Shown here in pieces: positions 33,901-42,420 of a stretch of DNA of 64,000 nucleotides. Numbering within the stretch: the first letter of the stretch is position 1; each line of letters opens with the position of its first letter. Source of the DNA: Mumia sp. ZJ1417 (GTDB taxonomy: Bacteria > Actinomycetota > Actinomycetes > Propionibacteriales > Nocardioidaceae). The DNA lies in NCBI RefSeq assembly GCF_014127285.1, contig NZ_CP059901.1, positions 4,030,001-4,094,000 on the forward strand, written 5' to 3'. A program made the position numbers and the translations under genes. The notes beneath the pieces are model-generated. The model did no database searches, was not told the origin of the DNA, and saw only the letters and a program-made list of their open reading frames with translations.

Positions 33901-35591
33901 CAGAGCCCGGCGACGGGATCGACCACGCGGCGTTCTCGGTCCAGACCCGCTACGGCAAGGTCCGCAGCGCGTGGAAGAAGGTGGCCGGCGGGCTCGACCT
34001 GGAGGTGTCGGTGCCGGAGAACGCGACGGCGGAGGTCCGGGTGCCGACGGAGAGCCGCTGGGCGGTGACCGAGGGCGGCGCGGCTGCGGAGTCCGCCGAA
34101 GGGGTGAGGTTCGTCCGGTTCGAGGACGGCCACGCCGTGTACGAGGTCGGGTCGGGCGACTACGCGTTCGGGATCGACCGTGCGCTCGGTGAGCTCGGCG
34201 AGGCCGCGGTCGACGTCGACGTGCTGGCCGGGCAGGTCGACGCGCTGGCGACGAAGGGCAAGCTCACGGCGCTTCTCAAGCGGCACCTGCAGGGCGAGGT
34301 CGCCACGCTGGACCGACAGGTCGAGCAGGCGCGGGCAGCCCGAGCTGCCGGTGACCGCGACGGCGCTGCCGCTCGGACGCACCAGGCGCTGGCGACCGTG
34401 TCCGCACTCGAGCTGTGGGTCGACCTGCAGCGCGTGCTGCGACTCGTCGACAAGCCGACCGCCGCTGCGCTGAAAGCCACGCTGGGTCGGATCGACGCGC
34501 ACCTGTCGGCTGCCTCCGGCGTGATCGTCGGCGCGGTCGCCAAGGCGGCGCCGGAGGGGACGGTGCACCTCGCCGGTGACACCGTCCGGGTGGCGGTGAC
34601 GCTGGAGAACACCGGCCCGAAGACGCTGCCGAACGTCGCGAGCACGCTGACGTCGACGTCGGGCTGGTCCGTGAAGGCGGTCGGTGGACGACCGGGATCG
34701 GTCGGTGCCGGCAAGACGTTGACGCACCTGTACGACGTGAAGGTCCCGGCCGGCACTCCGGTCGGCACCGAGGCTCTGGCGGGTACGGTCTCCTACCGGC
34801 AGAGCTGGGGCACGGCCACGCTCCCGGTCGCGGCGGACGTCGTCGTGTCGCCGACGCTCACGCTCGACTCCGCGTCGGTCACGCCGGGGACGGCGACGGC
34901 CGGGGACGAGGTCACGGTGACCGCGGTCGTGCGCAACCACAGCGCGCGGGCGGCCTCGGGTGAGCTGACGGTGTCGGGTCCGGGTGTCACGTCGCCCGCG
35001 CCGACGGCGTACTCCGTGCCCGCAGGCGCGACGGCCGAGGTCCCTGTAGCGGTGGCGGTGCCGACGACGGTGACCGCTGGACCGTTCGCGTTGACGGTGT
35101 CGACTGGAGCGACCGAGGCGGAGAAGGCGACGGCGTCGCTGGGGGTCACGCTCGCGACGCCGCCGCAGGGCGCGGTCGACCACGTGGACGTCGGGCTCGC
35201 CTCGTCGGAGCAGGCGCACCGCCTGACGGCGTCGCAGCACTCCGGCACGAACGTCGAGGCGGGGCTGACCCGGCGCTACGCGCACTCCTCGTACCCGGGC
35301 GGCTGGTTCGAGATGGACCTCGCCGTCCCTGCGGGGAAGGCGTTCGTGCTGCGGGCGATCGAGACGTACGACGGCGCGCGTCGCAAGACGTACGACATCG
35401 TCGTCGACGGGGAGGTCGTGCACGCGCACGACGCGCGACGTACGGAGGACGGTGCGGGCACGCAGACGTACCAGGTCCTCGTCGACCGTCCGGACCTCAC
35501 GGCCGACGGCGTGGTGCGCGTCCGGTTCCAGGACACGGGGGCCGACTACGACCCGTCGATCGCGGACGTGTGGTCGCTGCCCGTGTCGTGA
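30927..35591 (+). CDS. secreted multidomain alpha-L-rhamnosidase (GH78)
   Basis: A 1554-residue exo-enzyme releasing terminal alpha-L-rhamnose. Layout: signal peptide about 1-28, FN3-like N-domain 46-150, a lectin-like insert about 175-330, Bac_rhamnosid N-domain 350-510, beta-domain to about 625, the (alpha/alpha)6 catalytic domain about 630-985 and a beta-sandwich to 1085. The acid Glu is in ARDERMGWTGD near 675, and TTIWERWNS carries the second acid near 942. Beyond the usual GH78 end lie a helical FIVAR-like segment (1086-1200), NEW3-type and Ig-like domains (1208-1410) and a carbohydrate-binding-like end (1417-1554). GTG at 30927 follows GAAGGA. Confidence 0.93.
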   Translation: MAVRPRPLVLLAAAAMVVGLQAPTATASGASAYGASPATASAAPPTVDALQVNSTENPLGIDGAAPRLGWQLDAARRAVTQSAYQVRVASSRSRLSDPDVWDSGKTSSRESVEVAYGGPTLASQTRYVWSVRVWDDDGAASAWSEPATFETGVLDADEWTASWIGAPSEELGPEWTDYAIEFTASKITGALGVYFCGRDTEHAYMWQLSQADKSLRPHVKDGAYRVLPATALPAGFDFAAEHRYRIEVDGTTIRTSVDGTLLDERTDATFAGPGSVGFRTSGPETGRVHDVVVTAKDGTALVDTTFPAGDRSFAAGTVAGGALTVDAAGPEAWLRRDDPVPLLRKEFALADKDVERARVYSSARGVYRLRLNGERVGDDELAPGWTAYDKRIDSQTYDVTDLVRRGDNAFGAEIASGWYTGKIAMFGANTYGTDTSLIAQLRVDYTDGTSTTVGTDGTWSTTDGPVREADFLDGESYDRRRADAIGDWDEASYEADGWSDVVTRNEPKDTLEPQTTTPVRVTQELTDAKRLDSPTEGVHLYDLGQNMVGHVRVTLDGAKGDTVTIRHGEVLNPDGTLYTANLRSAKATDYYTLGSDGPETYEPAFTFHGFRYVEISGVDEAPDAEDLVGVVVGTDGELTSSLDTSSDLVDQLHRNVVWGMRGNFLSIPTDTPARDERMGWTGDINVFARTAVYDMDAQTFLDKWLQDLRDTQRANGSLPGVAPIVPGRFDGGYESAGWMDAGVHVPWTLWQAYGDLDVVRENWTMMRKYVDFLAADSTNHIRSAGGYLDWLNLDDPTPADVLDTAFVAKSTRELAQMAEAIGKDADAAELQDRYEAIRAAYQDAFINADGTVKGDSQTSYILTLMNDLEPADRRDAVVDQFVETLERRDYHLSTGFLGVDGLLPALTKAGRTDIAYQLLQNEDYPSWGYEIGKGATTIWERWNSINPDGTFNDVGMNSFNHYAYGAVGEWMYRTMAGVSALEPGYRKVLVAPEPGDGIDHAAFSVQTRYGKVRSAWKKVAGGLDLEVSVPENATAEVRVPTESRWAVTEGGAAAESAEGVRFVRFEDGHAVYEVGSGDYAFGIDRALGELGEAAVDVDVLAGQVDALATKGKLTALLKRHLQGEVATLDRQVEQARAARAAGDRDGAAARTHQALATVSALELWVDLQRVLRLVDKPTAAALKATLGRIDAHLSAASGVIVGAVAKAAPEGTVHLAGDTVRVAVTLENTGPKTLPNVASTLTSTSGWSVKAVGGRPGSVGAGKTLTHLYDVKVPAGTPVGTEALAGTVSYRQSWGTATLPVAADVVVSPTLTLDSASVTPGTATAGDEVTVTAVVRNHSARAASGELTVSGPGVTSPAPTAYSVPAGATAEVPVAVAVPTTVTAGPFALTVSTGATEAEKATASLGVTLATPPQGAVDHVDVGLASSEQAHRLTASQHSGTNVEAGLTRRYAHSSYPGGWFEMDLAVPAGKAFVLRAIETYDGARRKTYDIVVDGEVVHAHDARRTEDGAGTQTYQVLVDRPDLTADGVVRVRFQDTGADYDPSIADVWSLPVS

Positions 35592-35603
35592 CGCCGTTCG
35601 TAC

Positions 35604-35639
35604 GGAGGGTCCCCGAGCCACCCGGCCCGGGGACCCTCC
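35604..35639 (+). terminator. strong stem-loop terminator after the rhamnosidase
   Basis: Perfect 12-bp arms GGAGGGTCCCCG (35604-35615) and its complement (35628-35639) with a 12-nt loop, 12 bp after the stop codon. Very GC-rich; no U-tract, as usual for actinobacterial terminators. Confidence 0.75.
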
Positions 35640-35648
35640 CCCGTTCTC

Positions 35649-35750
35649 CCCCGGGTCACTCTCTGCGCCTCGCGGGTCACTCCCGTCCCGTCCCGGGTCG
35701 GCGCCGTACGACCACCGGCGGACGCGGTGGCGGCCGAGAGTGACCCGGGG
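35649..35750. repeat. inverted repeat with 15-nt perfect arms and repeated GGGTCACTC units
   Basis: Arms 35649-35663 and 35736-35750 are perfect complements separated by 72 nt. Inside, a further CGGGTCACTCCCG-like unit appears near 35672-35685, and after the right arm a degenerate direct copy (GGGACCCGGGGCGG) lies at 35761-35774, adjacent to the stop of the LuxR-type gene. The region between the two convergent genes is thus filled by short related repeats. Confidence 0.75.
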
Positions 35751-35774
35751 CGGCCAGAAAGGGACCCGGGGCGG

Positions 35775-36026
35775 TCAGATGAGGTCGCGGCGGACGGCCC
35801 AGACGACGGCCTCGATCGGGGTCGAGACGTCCAGCGCCGAGCACACCGTACGGAGCCGCCGGCGCACCGTCCGCTCCGACAGGAGCATCCGCCGCCCGAC
35901 TGCCTCCACAGTCAGCCCCTGGGCGACCAGCGCAAGCAGCGTGAGGTCGTCGTGGTCAAGCGGCCCCGGTGGTGCGGTACGCCGCTGGTGACCGCCGCGT
36001 GTCATCGTTCCCCCCGTCCCCCTCAT
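35775..36026 (-). CDS. small stand-alone LuxR-type HTH protein
   Basis: An 83-residue (or 76, if ATG 36005 is used) protein that is almost only a GerE/LuxR DNA-binding domain: LTLLALVAQGLTVEAVGRRMLLSERTVRRRLRTVCSALDV. There is no receiver or sensor domain, and the usual LSxRE opening is degenerate (LDHDDLTLLALV). ATG 36026 lies 6 bp after the lldD stop and 9 nt from GAGGAGG, so it is probably coupled to lldD as the last gene of the rhamnose operon. Role unknown; possibly a fine-tuning regulator or a remnant. Confidence 0.65.
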   Translation of the reverse strand: MRGTGGTMTRGGHQRRTAPPGPLDHDDLTLLALVAQGLTVEAVGRRMLLSERTVRRRLRTVCSALDVSTPIEAVVWAVRRDLI

Positions 36027-36032
36027 CGCCTG

Positions 36033-37262
36033 CTACCTCCTCGGGACCAACCGCTCGAGCTGGGTGACGTGCTCGGGTTGGAGCTCGTCGAGGGTACGGA
36101 CGCCGAGCAGGCGCATGGTCCGCTCGATCTGGGTGGAGAGGATCTCGATGGTCTTGTCGACGCCCTCGCGCCCGCCAGCCATGAGTCCGTACAGGTAGGC
36201 GCGGCCGATCATTGTGAAGTTCGCGCCCTGCGCCACGGCCGCGACGATGTCGGCGCCGGACATGATGCCGGTGTCGAGGTGGATCTCGGTCGCACCGCCG
36301 ACCTCGCGGGCCACCTCGGGCAGCAGGTGGAACGGCACCGGCGCACGGTCGAGCTGGCGGCCGCCGTGGTTGGACAGCACGATCGCGTCGACGCCGAGCT
36401 CGGCGAGCCGCGAGGCGTCCTCGATGCTCTGCACGCCCTTGACGACGAGCTTGCCCTTCCACTGCTGCTTGATCCAGGCGAGGTCGTCGAACGTGACCGT
36501 CGGGTCGAACATCGTGTCAAGGAGCTCGGCGACCGTGCCCGACCAGCGGTCGAGCGAGGCGAACGCGAGCGGCTCGGTGGTGAGGAAGTTGATCCACCAC
36601 GCCGGCCGCGGGATCGCGTTGACGACCGTACGAGGCGTGAGGGTCGGCGGGATCGTCATCCCGTTGCGGGTGTCGCGCAGCCGTGCGCCTGCGACGGGGA
36701 CGTCGACGGTGACGACGAGTGCCTCGTACCCGGCGGCGGCCGCGCGGTCGACCAGCGCCATCGACCGATCGCGGTCCTTCCACATGTACAGCTGGAACCA
36801 GTTGCGCCCGTGCGGGTTGGCGTCGCGGACGTCCTCGATCGAGGCGGTACCCATCGTCGACAGCGCGAACGGGATGCCTGCCGCGCCGGCGGCGGACGCG
36901 CCCGCGTACTCGCCCTCGGACTGCATCATCCGCGTGAACCCGGTCGGCGCGATCCCGAACGGCAGCGCCGACGTGGACCCGAGGACGGTGCGCGAGGTGT
37001 CGACCGTCGAGACGTCGCGCAGGATCCGCGGGTGGAAGGTCACGTCGCGGAACGCCTGGCGGGCACGGGCGAGCGACAGCTCCTCTTCGGCGGCGCCATC
37101 GGTGTAGTCGAAAGCGGCCTTCGGGGTACGACGCTTCGCGATCGCCCGCAGGTCCTCGATGGTCAGCGCGGCAGCGAGGCGACGCTCCTTCGGGGACAGC
37201 GTCGGCTTCTTGAACTTCAGCAGCGGCCGGAGGTCGCGAGGGCGGGGGGCGCGGCGTTCCAT
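36033..37262 (-). CDS. lldD: FMN-dependent L-lactate dehydrogenase / alpha-hydroxyacid oxidase
   Basis: A 409-residue member of the FMN alpha-hydroxyacid dehydrogenase family. FMN/substrate-site motifs are seen: [22 protein letters not shown], the active-site His in SNHGGRQLD and the phosphate-binding [10 protein letters not shown]. Its start overlaps the rhaB stop (TGATG), placing it in the rhamnose operon. There it should oxidise L-lactate, made from rhamnose by the aldolase/dehydrogenase fusion, to pyruvate. Electron acceptor (quinone or oxygen) cannot be told from sequence. The N-terminus has about 35 extra basic residues. Confidence 0.88.
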   Translation of the reverse strand: MERRAPRPRDLRPLLKFKKPTLSPKERRLAAALTIEDLRAIAKRRTPKAAFDYTDGAAEEELSLARARQAFRDVTFHPRILRDVSTVDTSRTVLGSTSALPFGIAPTGFTRMMQSEGEYAGASAAGAAGIPFALSTMGTASIEDVRDANPHGRNWFQLYMWKDRDRSMALVDRAAAAGYEALVVTVDVPVAGARLRDTRNGMTIPPTLTPRTVVNAIPRPAWWINFLTTEPLAFASLDRWSGTVAELLDTMFDPTVTFDDLAWIKQQWKGKLVVKGVQSIEDASRLAELGVDAIVLSNHGGRQLDRAPVPFHLLPEVAREVGGATEIHLDTGIMSGADIVAAVAQGANFTMIGRAYLYGLMAGGREGVDKTIEILSTQIERTMRLLGVRTLDELQPEHVTQLERLVPRR

Positions 37263-38704
37263 CAGAAGACCTTTCGAAGAGTGGTGCGGTGGAGCGGGCG
37301 AGGCAGGTAGTGCTGCTGGTCGAGCCTCGCGCCGACGAGCGCGCGAAGCGCGTCGAGGTCTCCCTCGACGCCGCCGAGGGTACGGGCCTGGACGAGCGCG
37401 TTGCCCAAGGCCGTGGCCTCGACGGGACCGGCGAGGACCTCCAGGCCGGAGCGGTCGGCGGTGAGCTGGCAGAGCAGCGTGTTGAGCGCTCCGCCCCCCA
37501 CGATCTGGATCCGTCGCACGCGACGCCCGGCCAGGTCGGCGGCACGGTGGATCGTCGTCGCGAACGCCTCGGCGAGGCTCTCGAGGATCGTGCGCGCCAT
37601 CTCGGCGCGACCCTCCGGCGCAGGCAGCCCGTGCTCGGCGGCGTACGCCCGGACGCGCGCAGGCACGTCCCCTGGCGCGAGGAAGCGCGGGTCGTCGACG
37701 TCGAAGAGCATCGGCGCCTCGGCATCGCCCGCGGCAGCGAGAAGGCCCGCGAAGTCGAGGGACCGCCCGTCCTCGCGCTCCCACGTACGGACGGACTCGC
37801 TGAGCAGCCACAGGCCCATCACGTTGTGGAGAAAACGGATCCGCCCGTCGACGCCGCCCTCGTTGGTGAACCCAGCCAGCCGTGCGTCCTCGGTGAGCAC
37901 CGGGCGCTCGAGCTCCAGACCGGCGAGCCCCCACGTGCCGCAGGAGACGTACGCGTCGTCGGGTCCGAGCACGGTGCCGGCGACGGCGGACGCGGTGTCG
38001 TGCGAGCCCACCGTCGTGACCGTCAGGTCGTGGCCACCGAGCTCCTCGCGCACGTGCGGCAGCAGCCCGCCGAGCGTGGTGCCGGGCGGCGTGAGCGGCG
38101 GCAGGATCCCCGACGAGAAGCCGAGCATCGCCGCCAGGTCCGTGTCCCATCCGCCGGTGGAGACGTCGAGCAGACCGGTCGTCGACGCGTTGGTGACTTC
38201 CGCGCCGACGTGCCCGTTCAGCCAGTGGCCGATCAGGTCGGGTACGAGCAGAAGCGTGTCTGCGCGCTCCAGGTGGTCGCCGTCGGCGGCCAGCTGGAAG
38301 ACGGTGTTGAACGGCAGGTGCTGGAGCCCGTTGCGGGCGTACAGCGCCGCCGGGTCGACCGCGGCATGGACCTGCTCCACCGCGGCGAGGTTGCGCGCGT
38401 CGCGGTAGTGGAACGGCGTCGACACCATCCGGCCGTCGCGCATCAGCGCATAGTCGACCGCCCAGCTGTCGACCGCGAGGCCGACGAGCTCGGGCGTCGT
38501 CCGCACCGCGGAGCGCAGGCCGGTGACGATCTCCCGGAACAGGCCGACCACGTCCCAGTGGAGGCCGTCGGGCAGCCGTACGGGGGTGTTGACGAAGCGG
38601 TGCACGACCTCGAGCCGCACACCGCCGAGGCCGACCTCGGCGACCACCACACGTCCGCTGGTGGCACCGAGGTCGACCGCTGCGACACGGAGAGGTTCAG
38701 TCAT
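37262..38704 (-). CDS. rhaB: L-rhamnulokinase
   Basis: A 480-residue FGGY-family carbohydrate kinase of the rhamnulokinase type. The N-terminal phosphate loop [11 protein letters not shown] is at 11-21, [11 protein letters not shown] and [13 protein letters not shown] mark the substrate and Asp base region, and [20 protein letters not shown] is the C-terminal adenosine site. It phosphorylates L-rhamnulose to rhamnulose-1-phosphate using ATP. It lies between the aldolase fusion (7 bp away) and lldD (overlapping) in the rha operon. Confidence 0.94.
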   Translation of the reverse strand: MTEPLRVAAVDLGATSGRVVVAEVGLGGVRLEVVHRFVNTPVRLPDGLHWDVVGLFREIVTGLRSAVRTTPELVGLAVDSWAVDYALMRDGRMVSTPFHYRDARNLAAVEQVHAAVDPAALYARNGLQHLPFNTVFQLAADGDHLERADTLLLVPDLIGHWLNGHVGAEVTNASTTGLLDVSTGGWDTDLAAMLGFSSGILPPLTPPGTTLGGLLPHVREELGGHDLTVTTVGSHDTASAVAGTVLGPDDAYVSCGTWGLAGLELERPVLTEDARLAGFTNEGGVDGRIRFLHNVMGLWLLSESVRTWEREDGRSLDFAGLLAAAGDAEAPMLFDVDDPRFLAPGDVPARVRAYAAEHGLPAPEGRAEMARTILESLAEAFATTIHRAADLAGRRVRRIQIVGGGALNTLLCQLTADRSGLEVLAGPVEATALGNALVQARTLGGVEGDLDALRALVGARLDQQHYLPRPLHRTTLRKVF

Positions 38705-38711
38705 GCCCGCC

Positions 38712-40766
38712 TCAGCGCAGGAACGCGGCAGCGACGCCTGCGTCGACGGGGATGTGCAGCCCGGTCGTGTGGCTCAGCTCCGCGCTGCAGAGGACGAAGA
38801 CCGCGTTGGCGATGTTCGACGGCAGCACCTCGCGCTTGAGGATCGTGCGCTGCGCGTAGAACTTGCCGAGATCCTTCTCCTCCACGCCGTAGACCGCGGC
38901 ACGGTTGGCGCCCCAGCCGCTGGCGAAGATGCCGGAGCCCTGGACGACGCCGTCGGGGTTCACGCCGTTGACCTTGATGCCGTGCTCGCCGAGCTCGGCG
39001 GCCAGCAGCCGCACCTGGTGGGCCTGGTCCGCCTTGGCCGCGCCGTACGCGACGTTGTTCGGGCCGGCGAAGATCGCGTTCTTCGAGGAGATGTAGACGA
39101 TGTCGCCGCCCATCTGCTGCGCGATCATCACCTTGGCGGTGGCCTGCGAGACGAGGAACGAGCCCTTCGCCATGACGTCGTGCTGGAGGTCCCAGTCCTT
39201 CTCGGTGGTCTCGAGCAGCGAGCGCGAGAGCGAGAGGCCGGCGTTGTTGACGACGAGGTCGACACCGCCGAAGGCGAGTACCGCCGCGTCGACGGCCGCC
39301 TGGACAGCAGCGGCATCGGACACGTCGACCTGGACGCCGACCGCGACGTCAGTGCTGCCGATCTCAGCTGCTGCCGCCTGCGCCTTCTCCAGTGACAGGT
39401 CGGCGATGACGACGCAGGCGCCCTCGGCGGCCAGCTTCTCCGCCGTGGCGCGCCCGATGCCGGAGGCGGCGCCGGTGACGAGCGCGACGCGGGTGGCCAG
39501 CGGCTTCGGCTTCGGCATGCGCTGGAGCTTGGCCTCCTCCAGCGCCCAGTACTCGATGCGGAACTTCTCCGACTCGTCGATCGGCGCGTACGTCGAGAGG
39601 CCCTCGGCCCCGCGCATCACGTTGATCGCGTTGATGTAGAACTCGCCGGCGACGCGCGCGGTCTGCTTGTCCTTGCCGAAGCTGAACATGCCGACGCCGG
39701 GCACGAGCACGATCAGCGGGTCGGCGCCACGGATGGCGGGGCTGTCCGAGACCGCGTTGCGGTCGTAGTAGGCCTGGTAGTCCTCGCGGTAGGACACCGC
39801 GAGCTCCGTCAGACGCGCGATCGAGTCCTCGACCGACGCGTCCGCGGGGAGGTCGAGCACGAGCGGCTTGACCTTCGTACGGAGGAAGTGGTCCGGGCAC
39901 GACGTGCCGAGCTCGGCGAGCCGCGGGTGCTCGGCGTGCGCGAGGAAGTCGAGCACGACGTCGGAGTCCGTGAAGTGGCCGACCATCGGCCGGTCCTGCG
40001 AGGCGATCCCGCGGATCGTCGGTGCCAGCGCGGCGGCCTTCGTACGACGCTCGGCCTCGGGCAGCGCGGCGTACCCGTCGAGGGCGGGTCCGAAGGGCTC
40101 GGCCTTGCTGTGCTCCTCGATGTACGAGGCCGCGGTGCGGATGATCCACAGCGAGTTCTGCTCGGCCTCCTCGGAGGTGTCGCCCCAGGCGGTGATGCCG
40201 TGGCCGCCGAGGATGCATCCGATGGCCTGCGGGTTCTTGGCCTTGATCTCGGCGATGTCGAGGCCGAGCTGGAATCCGGGACGACGCCACGGGACCCAGA
40301 CGACCTTGTCGCCGAAGATCGTGTCCGTGAGCGCCTCGCCGTCGACGGCGGTCGCGATCGCGATGCCGGAGTCGGGGTGGAGGTGGTCGACGTGCGCGGC
40401 GTCGACGAGTCCGTGCATCGCGGTGTCGATCGACGGGGCGGCACCGCCCTTGCCGTGCAGGCAGTAGTCGAACGCCGCGACCATCTCGTCCTCGCGGTCG
40501 ACGCCCGGATAGACGCCGACGAGCGCGCGCATGCGATCGAGGCGCAGGACGGCGAGACCGGACTCCTTGAGGGTGCCGAGGTCGCCCCCGGAGCCCTTCA
40601 CCCACAGCAGCTCGACGGCCTCGCCCGTGACCGGGTCGGTCTCGGTGCCCTTGGCCGAGGTGTTGCCGCCGGCGTAGTTGGTGTTCCGCGGATCGGCGCC
40701 GAGGCGGTTCGAGCGCTCGATCAGCGCCTTCGCGGTGCCAGTCGTAGAAGGTTCAGTCGTGGACAT
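38712..40766 (-). CDS. rhaEW: bifunctional rhamnulose-1-phosphate aldolase / L-lactaldehyde dehydrogenase
   Basis: A 684-residue fusion. The N-terminal 400 residues are a class II (zinc) aldolase: the HLHP motif with H128 and H130 supplies metal ligands and GGHGITAWGDT lies near 170. The C-terminal 260 residues are a classical SDR with VTGAASGIGRA near 427 and YGAAK near 570. Known RhaEW-type enzymes split rhamnulose-1-phosphate to DHAP and L-lactaldehyde and oxidise the latter to L-lactate. ATG 40766 has GGAG nine bases upstream; ATG 40772, overlapping the rhaI stop, is an alternative start. Confidence 0.93.
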   Translation of the reverse strand: MSTTEPSTTGTAKALIERSNRLGADPRNTNYAGGNTSAKGTETDPVTGEAVELLWVKGSGGDLGTLKESGLAVLRLDRMRALVGVYPGVDREDEMVAAFDYCLHGKGGAAPSIDTAMHGLVDAAHVDHLHPDSGIAIATAVDGEALTDTIFGDKVVWVPWRRPGFQLGLDIAEIKAKNPQAIGCILGGHGITAWGDTSEEAEQNSLWIIRTAASYIEEHSKAEPFGPALDGYAALPEAERRTKAAALAPTIRGIASQDRPMVGHFTDSDVVLDFLAHAEHPRLAELGTSCPDHFLRTKVKPLVLDLPADASVEDSIARLTELAVSYREDYQAYYDRNAVSDSPAIRGADPLIVLVPGVGMFSFGKDKQTARVAGEFYINAINVMRGAEGLSTYAPIDESEKFRIEYWALEEAKLQRMPKPKPLATRVALVTGAASGIGRATAEKLAAEGACVVIADLSLEKAQAAAAEIGSTDVAVGVQVDVSDAAAVQAAVDAAVLAFGGVDLVVNNAGLSLSRSLLETTEKDWDLQHDVMAKGSFLVSQATAKVMIAQQMGGDIVYISSKNAIFAGPNNVAYGAAKADQAHQVRLLAAELGEHGIKVNGVNPDGVVQGSGIFASGWGANRAAVYGVEEKDLGKFYAQRTILKREVLPSNIANAVFVLCSAELSHTTGLHIPVDAGVAAAFLR

Positions 40767-40771
40767 GGTCA

Positions 40772-41935
40772 TCAGCTCCATCCGGCCTGGGTCCCGCCGA
40801 CCCGCTCGGCCTCGATCTGGTCCTGGTAGCCGCTGGCGAGGTAGGCCTGCATCGGGTTCGCCGGCAGGCCCTGCGTCTCACGCCATGCGGCGAGGTCGGC
40901 GCGCACGTCGGTGTAGAAGGCGTCCATGAAGATCTCGTTCGCGAGCAGGACGTCGCCGTCCTCCTGGGCCACGGTCAGCGCCGCAGTGTCCACGAGCAGC
41001 GCACGCGCCGTCATCTCCTGGACGTTGAGCACCGAGCGGATCTGGCCCGGGATCTTCTTCTCGATGTTGTGACACTGGTCGAGCATGAAGGCGGTGTCGC
41101 CGTCGTTGCCGTAACCGCCGCCGCGGATGACCTCGAAGAGGATGCGGAACAGCTGGTACGGGTCGGCCGCACCGACGATCAGGTCGTCGTCGGCATAGAA
41201 GCGCGAGTTGAAGTCGAACGAACCGAGCTTCCCCAGCCGCAGCAGCTGCGCGACGATGAACTCGATGTTCGTGCCCGGCGCGTGGTGGCCGGTGTCGAGG
41301 CAGACGACGGCGTTGTCACCAAGCGCCGCAACCTGCGTGTACGCCGTACCCCAGTCCGGCACGTCCGTGTGGTAGAAGGACGGCTCGAAGAACTTGTACT
41401 CGAGCACGAGGCGCTGCTCGTCGGACATCCGCGCATAGATCGCCGCGAGCGACTCGGCGAGACGGTCCTGGCGTCCACGCATGTCGGCCTGGCCGGGGTA
41501 GTTGCTGCCCTCGGCGAGCCAGATCTTGAGGTCGCGCGAGCCGGTCGCGTTCATCACGTCGATGCACGCGAAGTGGTGGTCGATCGCCTTCTGGCGGATC
41601 TTGGCATCGGTGTGCGTCAGGGCGCCGAGCTTGTAGTCGTCGTCCTGGAAGGTGTTGCTGTTGATCGTGCCGAGAGCGATGCCCTGGTCCTCGGCGAACC
41701 GGCGCAGCGCGGCGTAGTCGTCGACCTCGTCCCACGGGATGTGCAGCGCGACTCGAGGCGCGAGTCCGGTGAAGCGGTGGACGGTCGCCGCGTCAGCGAC
41801 CTTCTCCTCGGGCGTACGAGGCGTGCCGGGCGTGCCGAAGACCTTGAAGCGGGTGCCGGAGTTGCCGTAGGCCCACGACGGGACCTCGATCTCCTGCTCC
41901 GCGAGCCGCGACGAGATGTCAGCGAAGTTCGTCAT
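40772..41935 (-). CDS. rhaI: L-rhamnose isomerase (Pseudomonas stutzeri subtype)
   Basis: A 387-residue TIM-barrel isomerase of the RhaI subtype rather than the E. coli RhaA type. Metal and active-site regions are visible as YKFFEPSFYHTD, CLDTGHHAPGTNIEF and DFNSRFYADDDLIVGAADP. It converts L-rhamnose to L-rhamnulose with Mn2+. It starts one base after the rhaM stop and overlaps the next frame at its own stop, so the operon is tightly coupled here. Confidence 0.94.
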   Translation of the reverse strand: MTNFADISSRLAEQEIEVPSWAYGNSGTRFKVFGTPGTPRTPEEKVADAATVHRFTGLAPRVALHIPWDEVDDYAALRRFAEDQGIALGTINSNTFQDDDYKLGALTHTDAKIRQKAIDHHFACIDVMNATGSRDLKIWLAEGSNYPGQADMRGRQDRLAESLAAIYARMSDEQRLVLEYKFFEPSFYHTDVPDWGTAYTQVAALGDNAVVCLDTGHHAPGTNIEFIVAQLLRLGKLGSFDFNSRFYADDDLIVGAADPYQLFRILFEVIRGGGYGNDGDTAFMLDQCHNIEKKIPGQIRSVLNVQEMTARALLVDTAALTVAQEDGDVLLANEIFMDAFYTDVRADLAAWRETQGLPANPMQAYLASGYQDQIEAERVGGTQAGWS

Positions 41936-41936
41936 G

Positions 41937-42326
41937 TCAGTTGCTCTCTCCATGCGTACGGGTCTCGTACGCGGTCGGGGCGGCCGCCTCGCGCGGGGCG
42001 GCCAGCTGGTCCTCGAGGTGGAAGATCTCCTCCAGCTCGAGGAAGCCTTCGTCTGGGGCTCCGTCGAGGTCCTCGAAGAGCTCGGCCATCTCGGACTGCC
42101 AGCGACGGTTCACGTCGGTGGCGGCCATCCGTGCTTGAGCATCCTCGAGCGACTCGGTCTCGAGGTAGCCGATCAACAACCCGTCGGGCCGGAGGAACAG
42201 CGAGTAGTTGTGCCAGCCGGCGGCGTGCAGGGCCTCGAGCATCTCGGGCCACACTGCAGCGTGCCGGCGCTTGTACTCGTCGATCCGGTCGGGCCGGACC
42301 TGCAGCTGGAAGCAGACGCGTCGCAT
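41937..42326 (-). CDS. rhaM: L-rhamnose mutarotase
   Basis: A 129-residue RhaM-family protein: MRRVCFQLQVRPDRIDEYKRRHAAVWPEM opens the ferredoxin-like fold and carries the conserved His in RRHAAVWPEM; HNYSLFLRPDGLLIGYLE completes the site. It interconverts alpha- and beta-L-rhamnopyranose for the isomerase. The C-terminus is longer than in E. coli by about 25 polar residues. ATG follows CGGAGGAACG. A strong stem-loop separates it from rhaS. Confidence 0.93.
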   Translation of the reverse strand: MRRVCFQLQVRPDRIDEYKRRHAAVWPEMLEALHAAGWHNYSLFLRPDGLLIGYLETESLEDAQARMAATDVNRRWQSEMAELFEDLDGAPDEGFLELEEIFHLEDQLAAPREAAAPTAYETRTHGESN

Positions 42327-42361
42327 CGTTCCTCCGAGATCTGGTGTGTGTCGTGCGGGTG

Positions 42362-42404
42362 GTGGTCCCGGCCTCCCCAGGCCGCCGGGGAGGCCGGGAA
42401 CCAC
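42362..42404 (-). other. intercistronic stem-loop between rhaS and rhaM
   Basis: Arms 42362-42378 and 42387-42404 form a 17-bp stem with one bulged base and an 8-nt loop, 17 bp after the rhaS stop codon within the operon. Position after a binding-protein gene suggests an mRNA-stabilising or partial-termination structure that raises rhaS over downstream genes. Confidence 0.75.
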
Positions 42405-42420
42405 GTCTTGGGTCGACGAC

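Noticed and set aside
31032-35621. Very long minus-strand open frames opposite the rhamnosidase
   Set aside because: They are antisense frames opened by high GC, Arg/Pro/His-rich with no domain similarity, while the + strand frame has full GH78 motifs and a signal peptide.
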